From: CAVYVZ01 sp963772065
GTDB lineage: Bacteria > Acidobacteriota > Vicinamibacteria > Vicinamibacterales > UBA2999
Reading direction: 5' to 3'
Assembly: GCA_963772065.1 (NCBI GenBank)
Contig: CAVYVZ010000005.1
Span: 62,001 to 126,000, forward strand
DNA length: 64,000 bases
Part shown: positions 8,671 to 17,779 of the stretch, in pieces
Position numbering within the stretch: position 1 is the first letter of the stretch
How the letters are laid out: each line of letters starts with the position of its first letter
Program-made: the position numbers and the translations under genes
The notes under the pieces: generated by a model
What the model was told of the DNA's origin: nothing
Database searches by the model: none
Seen by the model: the letters and a program-made list of their open reading frames with translations, nothing else

Positions 8671-9371
8671 CGTGGTTTCTCGCCCTCCGCGTCCGTCCGA
8701 TAGCGCATGAGCCGCGCGGGCACGCCCGCGACCACCGCGAACGGCGGCACGTCGTCGGTGACGACGGCGCCGGCTCCGACAATCGCGCCCTTGCCGACGG
8801 TCACGCCGGGCAGGATGACCGCATTGACACCGATGTCCGCCCAGGCGCAGATCCGCACCGGCTTGATTTCGAGCTGCGTGTCGATGATCGGAACGTCCGG
8901 CGGCACGGCGGTGTGCGTCGAGCCGAGCACCTTCGCGCCAGGACCCCAGCCTACACGATCCTCGATCACCAGACTTCGCGCGTCGAGGAAGGCCTGCGGC
9001 CCGATCCACGCGTGATCGCCAATCGTGCACGACCCGTCGAAGCGGCCCTGGAGGACCGCATAGTCGCCGATGAAGACGCCGCTGCCGATGGTAAACGTCT
9101 CGAGATGGCGGCACACGACGCCGCGTCCGATGTGCACGCCGTCGCCAAACGCCCGGCTCGTCGCGCGCCAGATGATCCGGCGCATCGTCGCGTCGAACTC
9201 GGTCTCACCGTTCGCGAACCGGCCGTACAGATCCATCAGGGTTGCCGGCGTGCGGCTGCGCAGATGAGCGGCGAATTCCCTTTCGAACGGGGGATCGGGC
9301 TCGACGGCACGGCGGCCGTGCACCGCGGGCACCGTGCGCGCGCCCGCTCTGGTCATCGCGTCCTCAGTCAT
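8667..9371 (-). CDS. Left-handed beta-helix (hexapeptide) sugar acyltransferase
   Basis: A 234-residue trimeric-type acetyltransferase built of hexapeptide repeats: GDGVHIGRGVVC, FTIGSGVFIGDYAVLQG, CTIGDHAWIGPQ, ADIGVNAVILPGVTVGKGAIVGAGAVVT, ending DVPPFAVVAGVPARLM. The histidine in STHTAV is a candidate catalytic base. The N-terminal 60 residues are helical and not part of the helix. ATG at 9371 overlaps the upstream small ankyrin-like gene by 8 bp; ATG at 9356 is a possible alternative. It likely N- or O-acetylates the amino sugar made with the adjacent epimerase and aminotransferase. Confidence 0.85.
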   Translation of the reverse strand: MTEDAMTRAGARTVPAVHGRRAVEPDPPFEREFAAHLRSRTPATLMDLYGRFANGETEFDATMRRIIWRATSRAFGDGVHIGRGVVCRHLETFTIGSGVFIGDYAVLQGRFDGSCTIGDHAWIGPQAFLDARSLVIEDRVGWGPGAKVLGSTHTAVPPDVPIIDTQLEIKPVRICAWADIGVNAVILPGVTVGKGAIVGAGAVVTDDVPPFAVVAGVPARLMRYRTDAEGEKPR

Positions 9372-9849
9372 GGCTGGCCGCAACCTCCGGTCTGGATCGC
9401 GCGATGATGCGCTCGAGCGCGACGCCGCGCACACACCGCTCATCGGGTGCGAGATAGCTGGCGACCTCCGGCAGATCGAGGTCCCGCGCGAGGCACGCGA
9501 GCTGGCGGCGCTGATCGCCGTCGACGATCGCTCCTTCGCGGTCGAGAACACGAATCATCTCGATGTGACGCGACCACATCGCGGCCTCGAGGGTCGTGGC
9601 ATGCTGGATCCGGGGCGAGATGATATCGCTTCGGATCGGATGAATCCGACTCGGGTTGTCACCCATGCGGAGGAAGCGGAGGGCGGTCGCGGCGTCACCG
9701 GCGGCGGCGGCTTCCGCGCTGTTCCGGAACGCTGGGGCGGCCAGGTAATTGCGTCCCCGCCACTCGCCGGCCGCCACCCACAACATCCCAGCCGCAACGG
9801 CCGCCACCGGCAGCGCGGTCGCGACGATTCCGATCGACCCGACGCGCAT
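9364..9849 (-). CDS. Small membrane-anchored ankyrin-like protein
   Basis: A 161-residue protein with one N-terminal hydrophobic helix (about residues 5-27), then a helical region. TTLEAAMWSRHIEMIRVLDREGA resembles one ankyrin repeat (TPLxxAxxxxxxEMVRxLLxxGA). The same architecture, with the repeat TPLEAAVAVRRTELVRVLV, occurs at 40830. Both copies directly follow a paralogous polytopic membrane protein (9849 and 41312), so the two form a duplicated gene pair. It starts at ATG 9849, sharing one base with the stop of the membrane gene. Possibly a partner or regulator of that membrane protein; no known function. Confidence 0.6.
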   Translation of the reverse strand: MRVGSIGIVATALPVAAVAAGMLWVAAGEWRGRNYLAAPAFRNSAEAAAAGDAATALRFLRMGDNPSRIHPIRSDIISPRIQHATTLEAAMWSRHIEMIRVLDREGAIVDGDQRRQLACLARDLDLPEVASYLAPDERCVRGVALERIIARSRPEVAASHD

Positions 9850-11261
9850 CAGTCGAGATCCAGCAGCCAGTGATCGGCAATCGGCAGCCGCGGGGGCGAC
9901 GGATATCTGTAGATCGCATCATCGCGCAGGCGCTGCAGCAACGCCCGGTCCTGCGGACGCTCGAGCGCGACGTTCTGGGTGGCCAGCCAATCGTGGACGT
10001 ATGCCCACTCGGCGCGGACCTTGCGGGCGGACTCGCGCAGCCCGAGCGGCACCGCCGCGAATCGCAGCGCCCATGTGACGCCGAGGAGCGCACACAGCGC
10101 GAGCGTCATCGCGGCCCCCGCGGCGCTCAGCGGGCGCGTGTCCGCCAGGAGACCACGCCCGGCGGCAAACACGGCGGCGGCGAAGAATGCCCCGGCCGGG
10201 CTCATGACGACGTCCTTCGTGTACGGATAGCTGATCGTCGCGTTCGCAACGAGCACCACGGCAAACAGCAACACCAGGCGATCGTCGTGGTCGAAGCGCC
10301 GCGCGAGCCACTCCCGTCGTCGTCGCCACGCATAGGCGCCGACCAACAGCGTGGCACACGTCGATGCGACGACGTTCACCATCGCCGGTGGATACGGATC
10401 GCCGATCGTGAACCCATAGACGAGGCCGAAGGTGCCGGCGCGCGGCTCGGCGAACAGCACCGAGAGCATCGAGGTGGCAATGTTGTAGGCGTAGAACCAA
10501 TACGGGTTCTCGCCGAAGCGGGTCGTGAGCTCGTCGGGGTCCAGTATCCGGAAGCCGTATCCCGAGGACCGTTCGCTGAGGCCGGGCGACCCGACATCGA
10601 GAACCGAGAACCGGACGACGAAGTATGCCGCCAGCAGCAGCGCGACTGCCGCGAGCCCCGGCTTCGACACCCCACGCGCACCGGCGAGCGCCGCGCCGAT
10701 GAAGATGACGGCGACCAGCAGGCCGCTCTCCACCGTGAGGGCGGCGATGAGGAACAGGATCGCCGCCAGCACGTCCACCCACCACCGGTGCGCCATGAAT
10801 GCGAGCGCGGCGGCGGCAAAACAACACAACAGCACCGTCAGGAACGTGTTCACCGGAAACGCCTCGACCACCGTGCCCCTGAACGTGTGCATCCCGAGCA
10901 GCACCGCGATGCCGAGCGGCACGAGGGCCGCGTCGCGCCAGGTGCGCGGCCGGACGAGCGCGACGAAGAGCAGCAGGAGCCCGAGCACCTGGGCGACGTG
11001 GACCCCACGGAACCACGGATAGAAGTTGCCGCCGGACAGGTCGAACACGAGCTTCAGGTCGGCCCAGAGGAACGGTCGCAGGTAGGCGTGCGACGTGAAC
11101 TCCTGCACCATCAGCTCCCGCCAGCTGGTGTCCAGCTTGAGCATGTTGCCGAAGCTGTCGGTCAGCTGAATCGGGATGCCGAGCAGGAAGTGGCCCACCC
11201 CGGCGGCGACCAATGCGGCGAACAGGTATGCCGCCGCACGAGGCGCGGCGGCGTGCCGCAT
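9849..11261 (-). CDS. Polytopic membrane protein, putative GT-C-like or O-antigen-processing enzyme
   Basis: A 470-residue protein with about ten to eleven membrane helices. After the first helix a conserved soluble loop reads LLGIPIQLTDSFGNML, and farther on EFTSHAYLRPFLWADLKL. A glycine/phenylalanine-rich block (GMHTFRGTVVEAFPVNTFLTV), RILDPDELTTRFGENP and YPYTKDVVMSPAGAFF follow. All of these recur in the paralogue at 41312. The layout resembles GT-C or Wzy-like proteins, but I recognise no named family. ATG at 11261 shares one base with the upstream aminotransferase stop. The small ankyrin-like gene is next downstream. Confidence 0.6.
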   Translation of the reverse strand: MRHAAAPRAAAYLFAALVAAGVGHFLLGIPIQLTDSFGNMLKLDTSWRELMVQEFTSHAYLRPFLWADLKLVFDLSGGNFYPWFRGVHVAQVLGLLLLFVALVRPRTWRDAALVPLGIAVLLGMHTFRGTVVEAFPVNTFLTVLLCCFAAAALAFMAHRWWVDVLAAILFLIAALTVESGLLVAVIFIGAALAGARGVSKPGLAAVALLLAAYFVVRFSVLDVGSPGLSERSSGYGFRILDPDELTTRFGENPYWFYAYNIATSMLSVLFAEPRAGTFGLVYGFTIGDPYPPAMVNVVASTCATLLVGAYAWRRRREWLARRFDHDDRLVLLFAVVLVANATISYPYTKDVVMSPAGAFFAAAVFAAGRGLLADTRPLSAAGAAMTLALCALLGVTWALRFAAVPLGLRESARKVRAEWAYVHDWLATQNVALERPQDRALLQRLRDDAIYRYPSPPRLPIADHWLLDLD

Positions 11262-12373
11262 CACGCCCGCGCTTCCGCGGCAGCGCAGTCGCGCACGGCC
11301 GCCGCCACCTGTTCGACCTGGCTGTCTGTCAGCTCGGCAAACATCGGGAGCGACAGCACCTCCGCGGCAGCCCGCTCGGCGTTCGGAAACGCGCCGGCCG
11401 TGTAGCCAAGGTCGGCATGCGCCGCCTGCAGATGAACGGGGATCGGATAGTGCACGCCGGTGTGAATGCCGCGGTCCGCGAGGAGCCGACGATATCGCTC
11501 GCGCTCGGCCGTCCGGATCGTGTAGACGTGAAACACGTGGCGCGCGCCCGGCCGTACGGCGGGGGTCCCCACGCCCGCGCCGGCCAGCAGCTGGTCGTAC
11601 AGCGCCGCACGCGACCGCCGTGCCTCGGTCCACTGCTCGAGCCGGCGCAGCTTGACCCGCAGGATGGCGCCCTGGATGGCGTCCATGCGGTAGTTGAACC
11701 CTTTGTAGCGGTGTTCGTACTTCTTCTCCTGCCCCCAGTCACGCAGCACCCGGATCATCCGCGCGTACTCGGGATTGCTGGTGGTCAATGCGCCACCCTC
11801 GCCGTAGGCGCCGAGGTTCTTCCCGGGATAGAAGCTGAACGCGGCGATATCGCCGATCGAACCGCAGCGGCGACCGTGGTACTCGGCGCCGTGCGCCTGC
11901 GCGGCATCCTCGATGACGATCAGCCGCCGCCGGCGCGCGATCTCCATGATCGGATCCATGTCCGCCGCCTGCCCGTACAGGTGCACCGGGACGATCGCCT
12001 TCGTGCGTGGCGTAATCCTGGCTTCGACGGCGGCCACGTCCATCGTGAAGTGCACCGGATCGATATCCACGAAGACCGGCGTTGCGCCGGTGTAGACGAT
12101 GGTCGATACCGTGGCGACGAAGGTGAACGGGACGGTAATCACCTCGTCGCCGGGACCGACACCGGCGGCGAGGAGCGCCAGATGCAACGCGCTCGTGCCG
12201 CTGTTCAGCGCGACGCATTCGTCCGCGCGGCAGTAGGCGGCGAATTCGCGCTCGAACGCCGCGACCTCCTCGCCGAGGATGAACTGCGCGCTGTCGAGCA
12301 CGCGCAGGACCGCCGAATCGACTTCTGGCTTGATGGCGCGGTACTGCGCCTGCAAATCGACGAGAGGAATCAT
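11261..12373 (-). CDS. DegT-family aminotransferase, WbpE/WlbC-like
   Basis: A 370-residue PLP-dependent nucleotide-sugar aminotransferase. It begins MIPLVDLQAQYRAIKPEVD, typical of the 3-aminotransferases that act on UDP-3-keto-GlcNAcA. Motifs: NSGTSALHLALLAAG, PFTFVATVSTI, VIEDAAQAHGAEY, and the PLP lysine in FSFYPGKNLGAYGEGG (about residue 185), then YRMDAIQGAIL. Directly upstream lie a Gfo/Idh/MocA dehydrogenase and a hexapeptide acetyltransferase, giving the WbpB-WbpE-WbpD order expected for making UDP-2,3-diacetamido-2,3-dideoxy-glucuronate. Assignment to that pathway is inference from this trio. Confidence 0.88.
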   Translation of the reverse strand: MIPLVDLQAQYRAIKPEVDSAVLRVLDSAQFILGEEVAAFEREFAAYCRADECVALNSGTSALHLALLAAGVGPGDEVITVPFTFVATVSTIVYTGATPVFVDIDPVHFTMDVAAVEARITPRTKAIVPVHLYGQAADMDPIMEIARRRRLIVIEDAAQAHGAEYHGRRCGSIGDIAAFSFYPGKNLGAYGEGGALTTSNPEYARMIRVLRDWGQEKKYEHRYKGFNYRMDAIQGAILRVKLRRLEQWTEARRSRAALYDQLLAGAGVGTPAVRPGARHVFHVYTIRTAERERYRRLLADRGIHTGVHYPIPVHLQAAHADLGYTAGAFPNAERAAAEVLSLPMFAELTDSQVEQVAAAVRDCAAAEARA

Positions 12374-13398
12374 GGAACGCGCGCTCCCGCGGAAATGGTG
12401 ACCGTGTTGCCCTGGCTCGCCATCGAGGCGGTGGCGGCCTCGAGGAGCCGGACGATGCGCAGCCCCGCATGGCCGTCGGTGATGGGCACCTTCCGATGCT
12501 CGATGCACTCGACGAAGTGCGTCGCCTCGGCATGCAGCGCTTCCCGGACGGCAAGCTGCGGGGCCCACATGTCGCCGGTGCGGTACCCGACCAGCATCTG
12601 GTACACGTTCTCCGGGCTGGGATTGACCGAAATGCCCCGGTCGTACACCTTGATCTTCTCGCTCGCCTCGAGGTCGTCGTAGACGACCATGCGCCTGCTG
12701 CCCCCGAGCAGCGTCCGCCTCACCTTGACCGGCGCCAGCCAGTTGACGTGCACGTGCGCGATCAGGCTGGCCTCGAAGAACATCGTCATGTAGGCGATGT
12801 TCTCGGGCTGCCGCGGCACGTGCGAGAGGCCGGTCGCGGACACCGCGAGGGGCTGTTGGCCGACCACGTAATCCATGATCGACAAATCGTGGACGGCCAG
12901 ATCCCACAGCACGTTCACGTCGTGCTGAAACAGCCCGAGGTTGATGCGAACCGAATCGTAGTAGTAGAGATCGCCAAGGTCGCCTGCGGCGGTGAGCTCG
13001 TGCATCTTCACGACCGCCGGCGTGTACACGAACGTGTGGTCGACCATCAGCACGAGGCCGCGCCCGGCGGCGGCGTCGATCAGCCGCTGCGCCTGATCCG
13101 ACGTCGACGTGAACGGCTTCTCCACGAGCACGTGCTTCCCGGCCGCGAGCGCGGCCATCGCCAGCTCGAAATGGCTTTCGACCGTCGTCGCGATCACGAC
13201 GGCATCGACCTCGGAATCGTTGATGAGATCGCGATGGTCGGTGCTCGTCCGGATGTACGGATATCGTGCGCCGGCCACGTCGAGGCGTTCGCGGCGGAGG
13301 TCGGTCACGAACCGCACGCGGGCGCCGCGCACCTCCGCGAAGTTGCGCACGAGGTTCGGTCCCCAGTAGCCGTAGCCGATGACGCCAATGCCGATCAT
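12370..13398 (-). CDS. Gfo/Idh/MocA oxidoreductase, WbpB/WlbA-like
   Basis: A 342-residue NAD(P)-dependent sugar oxidoreductase. The N-terminal Rossmann turn is GIGVIGYGYWGPNLVRNF; the catalytic lysine lies in VLVEKPFTST near residue 95. The C-terminal alpha/beta domain contains NVLWDLAVHDLSIMDY, where the His is the usual active-site base. In the WbpB family the enzyme oxidises UDP-GlcNAcA at C3. It is flanked by acetyltransferase and aminotransferase genes with ATGA couplings on both sides, supporting one three-step amination/acetylation module. The UDP-GlcNAc 6-dehydrogenase (WbpA) that would feed it is not in the window. Confidence 0.88.
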   Translation of the reverse strand: MIGIGVIGYGYWGPNLVRNFAEVRGARVRFVTDLRRERLDVAGARYPYIRTSTDHRDLINDSEVDAVVIATTVESHFELAMAALAAGKHVLVEKPFTSTSDQAQRLIDAAAGRGLVLMVDHTFVYTPAVVKMHELTAAGDLGDLYYYDSVRINLGLFQHDVNVLWDLAVHDLSIMDYVVGQQPLAVSATGLSHVPRQPENIAYMTMFFEASLIAHVHVNWLAPVKVRRTLLGGSRRMVVYDDLEASEKIKVYDRGISVNPSPENVYQMLVGYRTGDMWAPQLAVREALHAEATHFVECIEHRKVPITDGHAGLRIVRLLEAATASMASQGNTVTISAGARVP

Positions 13399-13868
13399 GC
13401 GCGCTCCGGCCGCGCGAGGACGCGCGCGGGGACTCCCGCGACCGTGGCGCCATCGGGCACATCGTGTGTGACGACGGCGCCGGCACCCACCATCGCGCGT
13501 TCTCCAATCGTGACGCCGCAGAGGATCACCGCGCCGCTGCCGATCGACGCGCGCCGCCGGACCCGCGTCGGCACCACCTGCCAGTCGGATTCATCCTGCA
13601 GCCGGCCCGATGCGGTCGCGCGCGGGTGGCGATCGTTGATGAACATCACACCGTGGCCGACGAAGACCTCGTCCTCGATCGCGACCCCCTCGCACACGAA
13701 GCTGTGCGACGAGATCTTGCACATCCGGCCGACCGACGCGTTCTTCTGGATTTCCACGAACGCGCCGATCTTCGTGTCGTCGCCGATCTCGCAGCCATAC
13801 AGGTTCACGAGCTCGGGATGATGGATGACGACGCGGGCGCCGAGGCGGACGGACGAGGCAATCGGCAC
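13395..13868 (-). CDS. Hexapeptide N-acetyltransferase, WbpD/WlbB-like
   Basis: A 157-residue left-handed beta-helix acyltransferase. It reads SVRLGARVVIHHPELVNLYGCEIGDDTKIGAFVEIQ, then CKISSHSFVCEGVAIEDEVFVGHGVMFINDRHPRA, then GSGAVILCGVTIGERAMVGAGAVVT and a closing PDGATVAGVPARVL. The block around SHSFVCEGV and INDRHPRA is characteristic of the 3-N-acetyltransferases WbpD and WlbB, which acetylate UDP-3-amino-GlcNAcA. GTG at 13868 shares one base with the TAG of the methyltransferase (TAGTG), which fixes the start. It acts with the two genes downstream. Confidence 0.87.
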   Translation of the reverse strand: MPIASSVRLGARVVIHHPELVNLYGCEIGDDTKIGAFVEIQKNASVGRMCKISSHSFVCEGVAIEDEVFVGHGVMFINDRHPRATASGRLQDESDWQVVPTRVRRRASIGSGAVILCGVTIGERAMVGAGAVVTHDVPDGATVAGVPARVLARPERA

Positions 13869-14530
13869 TAGATCTTCTCCAAGACCAGCACGCGTCCCTT
13901 GCCGCCCCAGTCCATCCTCGCCTCGAGGTCGGGCCGCGACCGGCACCCCTCGAGGACGAACATGAGCCGCAGCAGGTCCTTGTTGAGCAGGGTGATGTGG
14001 CTCGGATCGACGTCGAACTGCGTCGTGAAGTCGAGCAGGCTTGCCGGGCTCGGATGGAATCGCGTGGTCACGTAGATGAACCTCGAGGTCAGCCTCGCCA
14101 TGTTGGCGACCGCCTGCTTCACCTGCAGCACCGTCAGATGTTCGAGCACTTCACGGCAGATCACAAGATCGTAGGCATGTGCCGGCTTGAGCGTCGGATC
14201 GGTGACCTGTCCGACCGTGATGCGGTCGCGGACCTGAGGCGTCGCGAGCTGCCTGCTGCTCTCGGCGAAATCGATGCCCTCGACGTCGACGCCGAGCTCC
14301 CAGAGCAGATGCATCAGCGCTCCCGGCCCGCATCCGAGGTCCAGTACTTTCCCGGGCTGAAACACCTCCTTGATGAGGGACGGGTTCCTGGCCTCGATCT
14401 GCCGGCGTGTCTCGAGCGAGTAGTTGTTGCCTTCGGCCCGCCACTCGCCGGTGAAGTACTCGGAGTCATAGTGGCCGGAGCCGACCGGCTTCTGATCGCG
14501 GACGCGCGTTTCGAACTCGGTGATGTTCAT
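13868..14530 (-). CDS. SAM-dependent methyltransferase (class I)
   Basis: A 220-residue methyltransferase. The SAM-binding motif is VLDLGCGPGALMHLLWE at about residues 63-79, followed by VEGIDFAESS (motif II acidic residue) and YDLVICREVLEHL (post-motif). No membrane segment. The substrate is probably a sugar or glycolipid given the location, but nothing in the sequence specifies it. ATG at 14530 gives an ATGA overlap with the cytidylyltransferase upstream; both may serve the same modified sugar. Confidence 0.8.
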   Translation of the reverse strand: MNITEFETRVRDQKPVGSGHYDSEYFTGEWRAEGNNYSLETRRQIEARNPSLIKEVFQPGKVLDLGCGPGALMHLLWELGVDVEGIDFAESSRQLATPQVRDRITVGQVTDPTLKPAHAYDLVICREVLEHLTVLQVKQAVANMARLTSRFIYVTTRFHPSPASLLDFTTQFDVDPSHITLLNKDLLRLMFVLEGCRSRPDLEARMDWGGKGRVLVLEKI

Positions 14531-14973
14531 CGTTGGTTCTGCTGCTGCGAGGCAAACTGCTGGAGGAGGCGGGTGGACGAGTCGAGCACGGTGTCGAGAT
14601 ACACGATCCCGATGCCGTGCTCGCGGCAGATGATCACCTGCTCCTCGGGCAGCCGGCCCTCCCAGTCCTTCCCTTTCACGTAATACCGCGGCCGCAGCTC
14701 GCGCAGGACGGTTTCCGTGTCGAACCTGTTGACGTGCGTGAAGCTGATGTAGCGGATGGCGTCGACCACCGCGGCGCGCTGGTCTTCGGGCAAGAGCGGC
14801 GGATGCTTGGTGGCCACGTAGCGATCCGAGGCGAGGTTGCACAGCACCGGAACGCCGAGGCCGCCGGCGGCGCGGAAGTATTCGACGTGGCCGCGATGCA
14901 GCGGATCGAAGGCACCGTCGACCATCGCCACCTTGCCACGAAACTCGTGCAGCCGCTCGAACGCGAGGATCAT
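14527..14973 (-). CDS. Cytidylyl/adenylyltransferase-like nucleotidyltransferase (HldE C-terminal/TagD type)
   Basis: A 148-residue nucleotidyltransferase. The HxGH signature is in DGAFDPLHRGHVEYF (about residues 19-33) and the second nucleotide-binding element is DSSTRLL near residue 130, corresponding to the ISSTxxR motif. Its size matches stand-alone glycerol-3-phosphate cytidylyltransferases and the adenylyltransferase domain of HldE. YYVKGKDW is also typical of the latter. It would activate a sugar or polyol phosphate as an NDP derivative. No heptose-isomerase or kinase partner is visible here, so the substrate is open. Confidence 0.82.
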   Translation of the reverse strand: MILAFERLHEFRGKVAMVDGAFDPLHRGHVEYFRAAGGLGVPVLCNLASDRYVATKHPPLLPEDQRAAVVDAIRYISFTHVNRFDTETVLRELRPRYYVKGKDWEGRLPEEQVIICREHGIGIVYLDTVLDSSTRLLQQFASQQQNQR

Positions 14974-16640
14974 CGGAAGCAGGGAATCCCAAGCTGCGGA
15001 TCGACGCGACGCGCATCCCGAGCCGCCTCCACGAAGATCCGGAAGCGCGGTTCGTCGCCCGTCGGGATCACGCCAAGATCGCGATAGTGCTGCGCGAGGT
15101 GTCTCGCGAGCAGCGGATAGTTGCGGCCGAACTCATGCTCGTAGTCCGCGTCCATCACCGCCACGGGGACCGACTGGCGCTGGAGCCGTTCGAGGGCCAG
15201 CCGCTGGTCGGCCTCGCCGCGCGAGAATCCAAACGCGAACAGACCCTGGCCCGCGGCGAAGCGACGCCGAGCGTAGTACGGGATTTCGTCGGCGTAGGTT
15301 CCCATCAGCACGAAGTCCTCCGGCGCGGTGCACTCGGCGAGGTAGCGCGCGACCTTCAACGAGCCGCGGGTCTCATGGCCCGCCCAGCTCTCCGGCGGCA
15401 GCGACCGCAGCGTATCCCGGACCGCATGAAACCGGCGCTGCGCCGTCTCGGGAGAGACGAGGATCCCGCCCGTCTCGAGCTCTCGCGCGATGCTGTTGAA
15501 CTGGACGAAGGCGCCGAAGACGGCCAGCAGCAGCAAGGCGGGACCGAGCGACAGCGCCGCGCGTGCGACGGGTGAGCCCGGCAGGACAGCGGTACCCGCG
15601 AGCCACGCGGCCGTGAGCACGACGGCGACGCTCGGGTCGCCGAATCGCGACGTGAGGTTGGAGCGGAGGAACAGGTAATTCACCGTGAGCGTCAACGCCA
15701 CCAGCGCGCACCCGAAGGCGCGCTCCGGCGCGCGGCCTTCAGCCCCGGGCGCGCGCCACGACCACGCCAGCATCGCCAGCGCCGCCAGCGGCAGTATCCA
15801 GAATGCGTAGTAGGTGAACGCGACCAGGCTCTCCTCCGCAAACGGCGCGGCCGGATCGACAACCGGCCAGTCGTGGAGCCGGCGTGTGCCGACGTCGGTC
15901 TGGCTCGTGGCGATCGCTTCCTGCACGTAACGCCGGATGCCTGTGTAGCGAGCGACCCAGATGAGCGACGGCACGGACAGAAGGACCGTCAACCCGACAT
16001 ACGTCGCCACGCGGCGCGCCGCGATCTGCCACGGCCGCGGCTGGAGCCCGATCAGGCCGGCGACGGTGGCCACGGCGACGTAGGCGCCGTAGTCATGTCG
16101 AAACAACGCCGCGACCACGGTCCAGGCGGCAACCACGGCGAGCCGCAATCGCGTCGGGCGGCGCAGCGCCACGCCGATCGCCACGACGCCGAACGTGAGC
16201 GCGAGCACCTTCGGATAGTTGTACAGCTCGGCACCGCTGACGATGACCACCGCCGCCGCGAGCAGCGCGACGACCCATCGGCCCGAGAGGCGCCGCGCGA
16301 TCAGAAACACCGCGCCGGCGCAGACCGCGAGCACGCCCACCGTCAAGTACGCGTGCGTGAGCAGACTGCGCCCCCATGTCCGCTGCGCCCACGCGGGCAC
16401 CTCGTAGCCGAGTGCCGGCCACGCCCCGCGCAGCTTGGCGTCGGCGAAGTCGCGCAGCGGCTGCGCGCCGGCCAGCACCATGTCCACGCGCGTCAACGTG
16501 ACGAAGTCGTCGTTGTCGAAGCCTCCGAGCGAACCTCCGAGCGCGTTGAACCTGTACAGGAACGCAAACGCCGCCAGACTCAACGCGACCAGAACGGCGA
16601 GCCCATGCCCCGCCGCCCTGCGCCACGTGCCTGCCTTCAC
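14970..16640 (-). CDS. Polytopic membrane protein, GT-C-like, paralogue of the 2737 gene
   Basis: A 556-residue protein with many hydrophobic helices. FLYRFNALGGSLGGFDNDDF after the first helix, then ELYNYPKVLALTFG and FRHDYGAY, match the protein at 2737. The soluble C-terminal part ends GIPCFR. The acidic FDNDD cluster is a candidate GT-C catalytic loop. The start is GTG 16640, in GTGA overlap with the epimerase stop; the longer in-frame extension is a shadow of that gene. Expected to work at the membrane with polyprenyl-linked sugars; donor and acceptor unknown. Confidence 0.65.
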   Translation of the reverse strand: MKAGTWRRAAGHGLAVLVALSLAAFAFLYRFNALGGSLGGFDNDDFVTLTRVDMVLAGAQPLRDFADAKLRGAWPALGYEVPAWAQRTWGRSLLTHAYLTVGVLAVCAGAVFLIARRLSGRWVVALLAAAVVIVSGAELYNYPKVLALTFGVVAIGVALRRPTRLRLAVVAAWTVVAALFRHDYGAYVAVATVAGLIGLQPRPWQIAARRVATYVGLTVLLSVPSLIWVARYTGIRRYVQEAIATSQTDVGTRRLHDWPVVDPAAPFAEESLVAFTYYAFWILPLAALAMLAWSWRAPGAEGRAPERAFGCALVALTLTVNYLFLRSNLTSRFGDPSVAVVLTAAWLAGTAVLPGSPVARAALSLGPALLLLAVFGAFVQFNSIARELETGGILVSPETAQRRFHAVRDTLRSLPPESWAGHETRGSLKVARYLAECTAPEDFVLMGTYADEIPYYARRRFAAGQGLFAFGFSRGEADQRLALERLQRQSVPVAVMDADYEHEFGRNYPLLARHLAQHYRDLGVIPTGDEPRFRIFVEAARDARRVDPQLGIPCFR

Positions 16641-17779
16641 GCCCGCTCCTCGACGAGCAGGCCCTTGGCTTTCAATTCGTCGAGGGCGCGGTCGAAGAAG
16701 TCCACCGCCACGTCGGGCGTCGTCTTCGCCCACTCGATCAGCTCCGAGAACCCCTGCTCGAGCGTCACCTTCGGCGCAAACCCGAGCGTCTCGCGTGCGC
16801 GCGAGATGTCGGCGGTGTTGTGCCGGATGTCGAACTTGCGTCCGGCCTGGGTCACCAACGGCTCAATCGAGGTTCCGAGCAGCCGGTTCAGCATCTGCGC
16901 GATCTGGAGGATGGTGACCGTCTCACCGGATCCCACGTTGACCGGCAGATAGTCCGCGCCCGGCTTCTCCAGCATCAGCACGAGGCACTCCACCACGTCG
17001 TGTATCGAGACGAAGTCGCGAAGCTGGCCGCCATCCTCGAAGACGACCGGCTGCTTCCCGTTCAAGAGGCGGCTGAGCCAGATTGCGGCCACGCCTGCAT
17101 ACGGATTGCTCAGGCTCTGGCGCGGACCGTAGACGTTGAAGAACCGCGGAGCGACTGCCGGAATGCCATACGTCTTGCCGATGAGCAGCACCATCTCTTC
17201 CTGGTGGTACTTCGTCATCGAGTAGATGTTGTCGCGATAGAGGGCCTTGTCCTCGGGCGTCGGAATCGACCGCACATGCTCGCTGACACTGCGGACACCG
17301 CTGCTCCCAGTCGCGCGCCGCCAGCTGCTGCTCCGGCCGAATCGCCGGCGCGACGCTGCCGTGGGTCGCGCAGCGGTACGCGCCCTTCGCCGTACACGCC
17401 GATGGACGACGCGACGATCACCTTCCCGACGTTGTGCTTGGCGTTGACCAGGATGTCGAGCAGCAGCGCCGTGCCGCGCGTGTTCACATCCACGTACCGG
17501 TCGACCTGGTACATGCTCTGGCCGACGCTGACGGCGGCGCCGAAATGGACGACGGCGTCGGCCGCAACGACGAGCGGCTCGAAGGCCGCGCGGTCGCGGA
17601 CGTCGCCTTGCACGTAGACGGCTCGCGCGTTCGCGTACGACGGCCACGCCGCCCGAGCGATGCACCTGCGGTTCGAGGCTGTCGAGAACGGTGACGCGGT
17701 AGTCGCGCGCGACGAGCGCATCGACGAGATGCGAGCCGATGTAGCCGGCCCCACCGGTGACGAGAACGGTGCGTATCAT
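16637..17779 (-). pseudogene. NAD-dependent nucleotide-sugar epimerase with three frameshifts
   Basis: An extended SDR, about 380 codons, with TVLVTGGAGYIGSHLVDAL at the N-terminus and YSMTKYHQEEM, RFFNVYGPRQ and VNVGSGETVT in the C-terminal half. The middle is scrambled. Homologous sequence leaves the starting frame near 17645-17655 (continuing VYVQGDVRDRAAFEPLV in the next frame), shifts again near 17376-17386 (YRCATHGSVAPAIRPEQQLA in the third), and returns to the first near 17276-17290 (EHVRSIPTPEDKALY). Each step fits one surplus base, so total length stays a multiple of three and the first frame has no stop. A translated product would have about 120 wrong residues, including the region around the catalytic serine. 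Either a dead gene or sequence error; function would be epimerase/decarboxylase. Confidence 0.8.
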
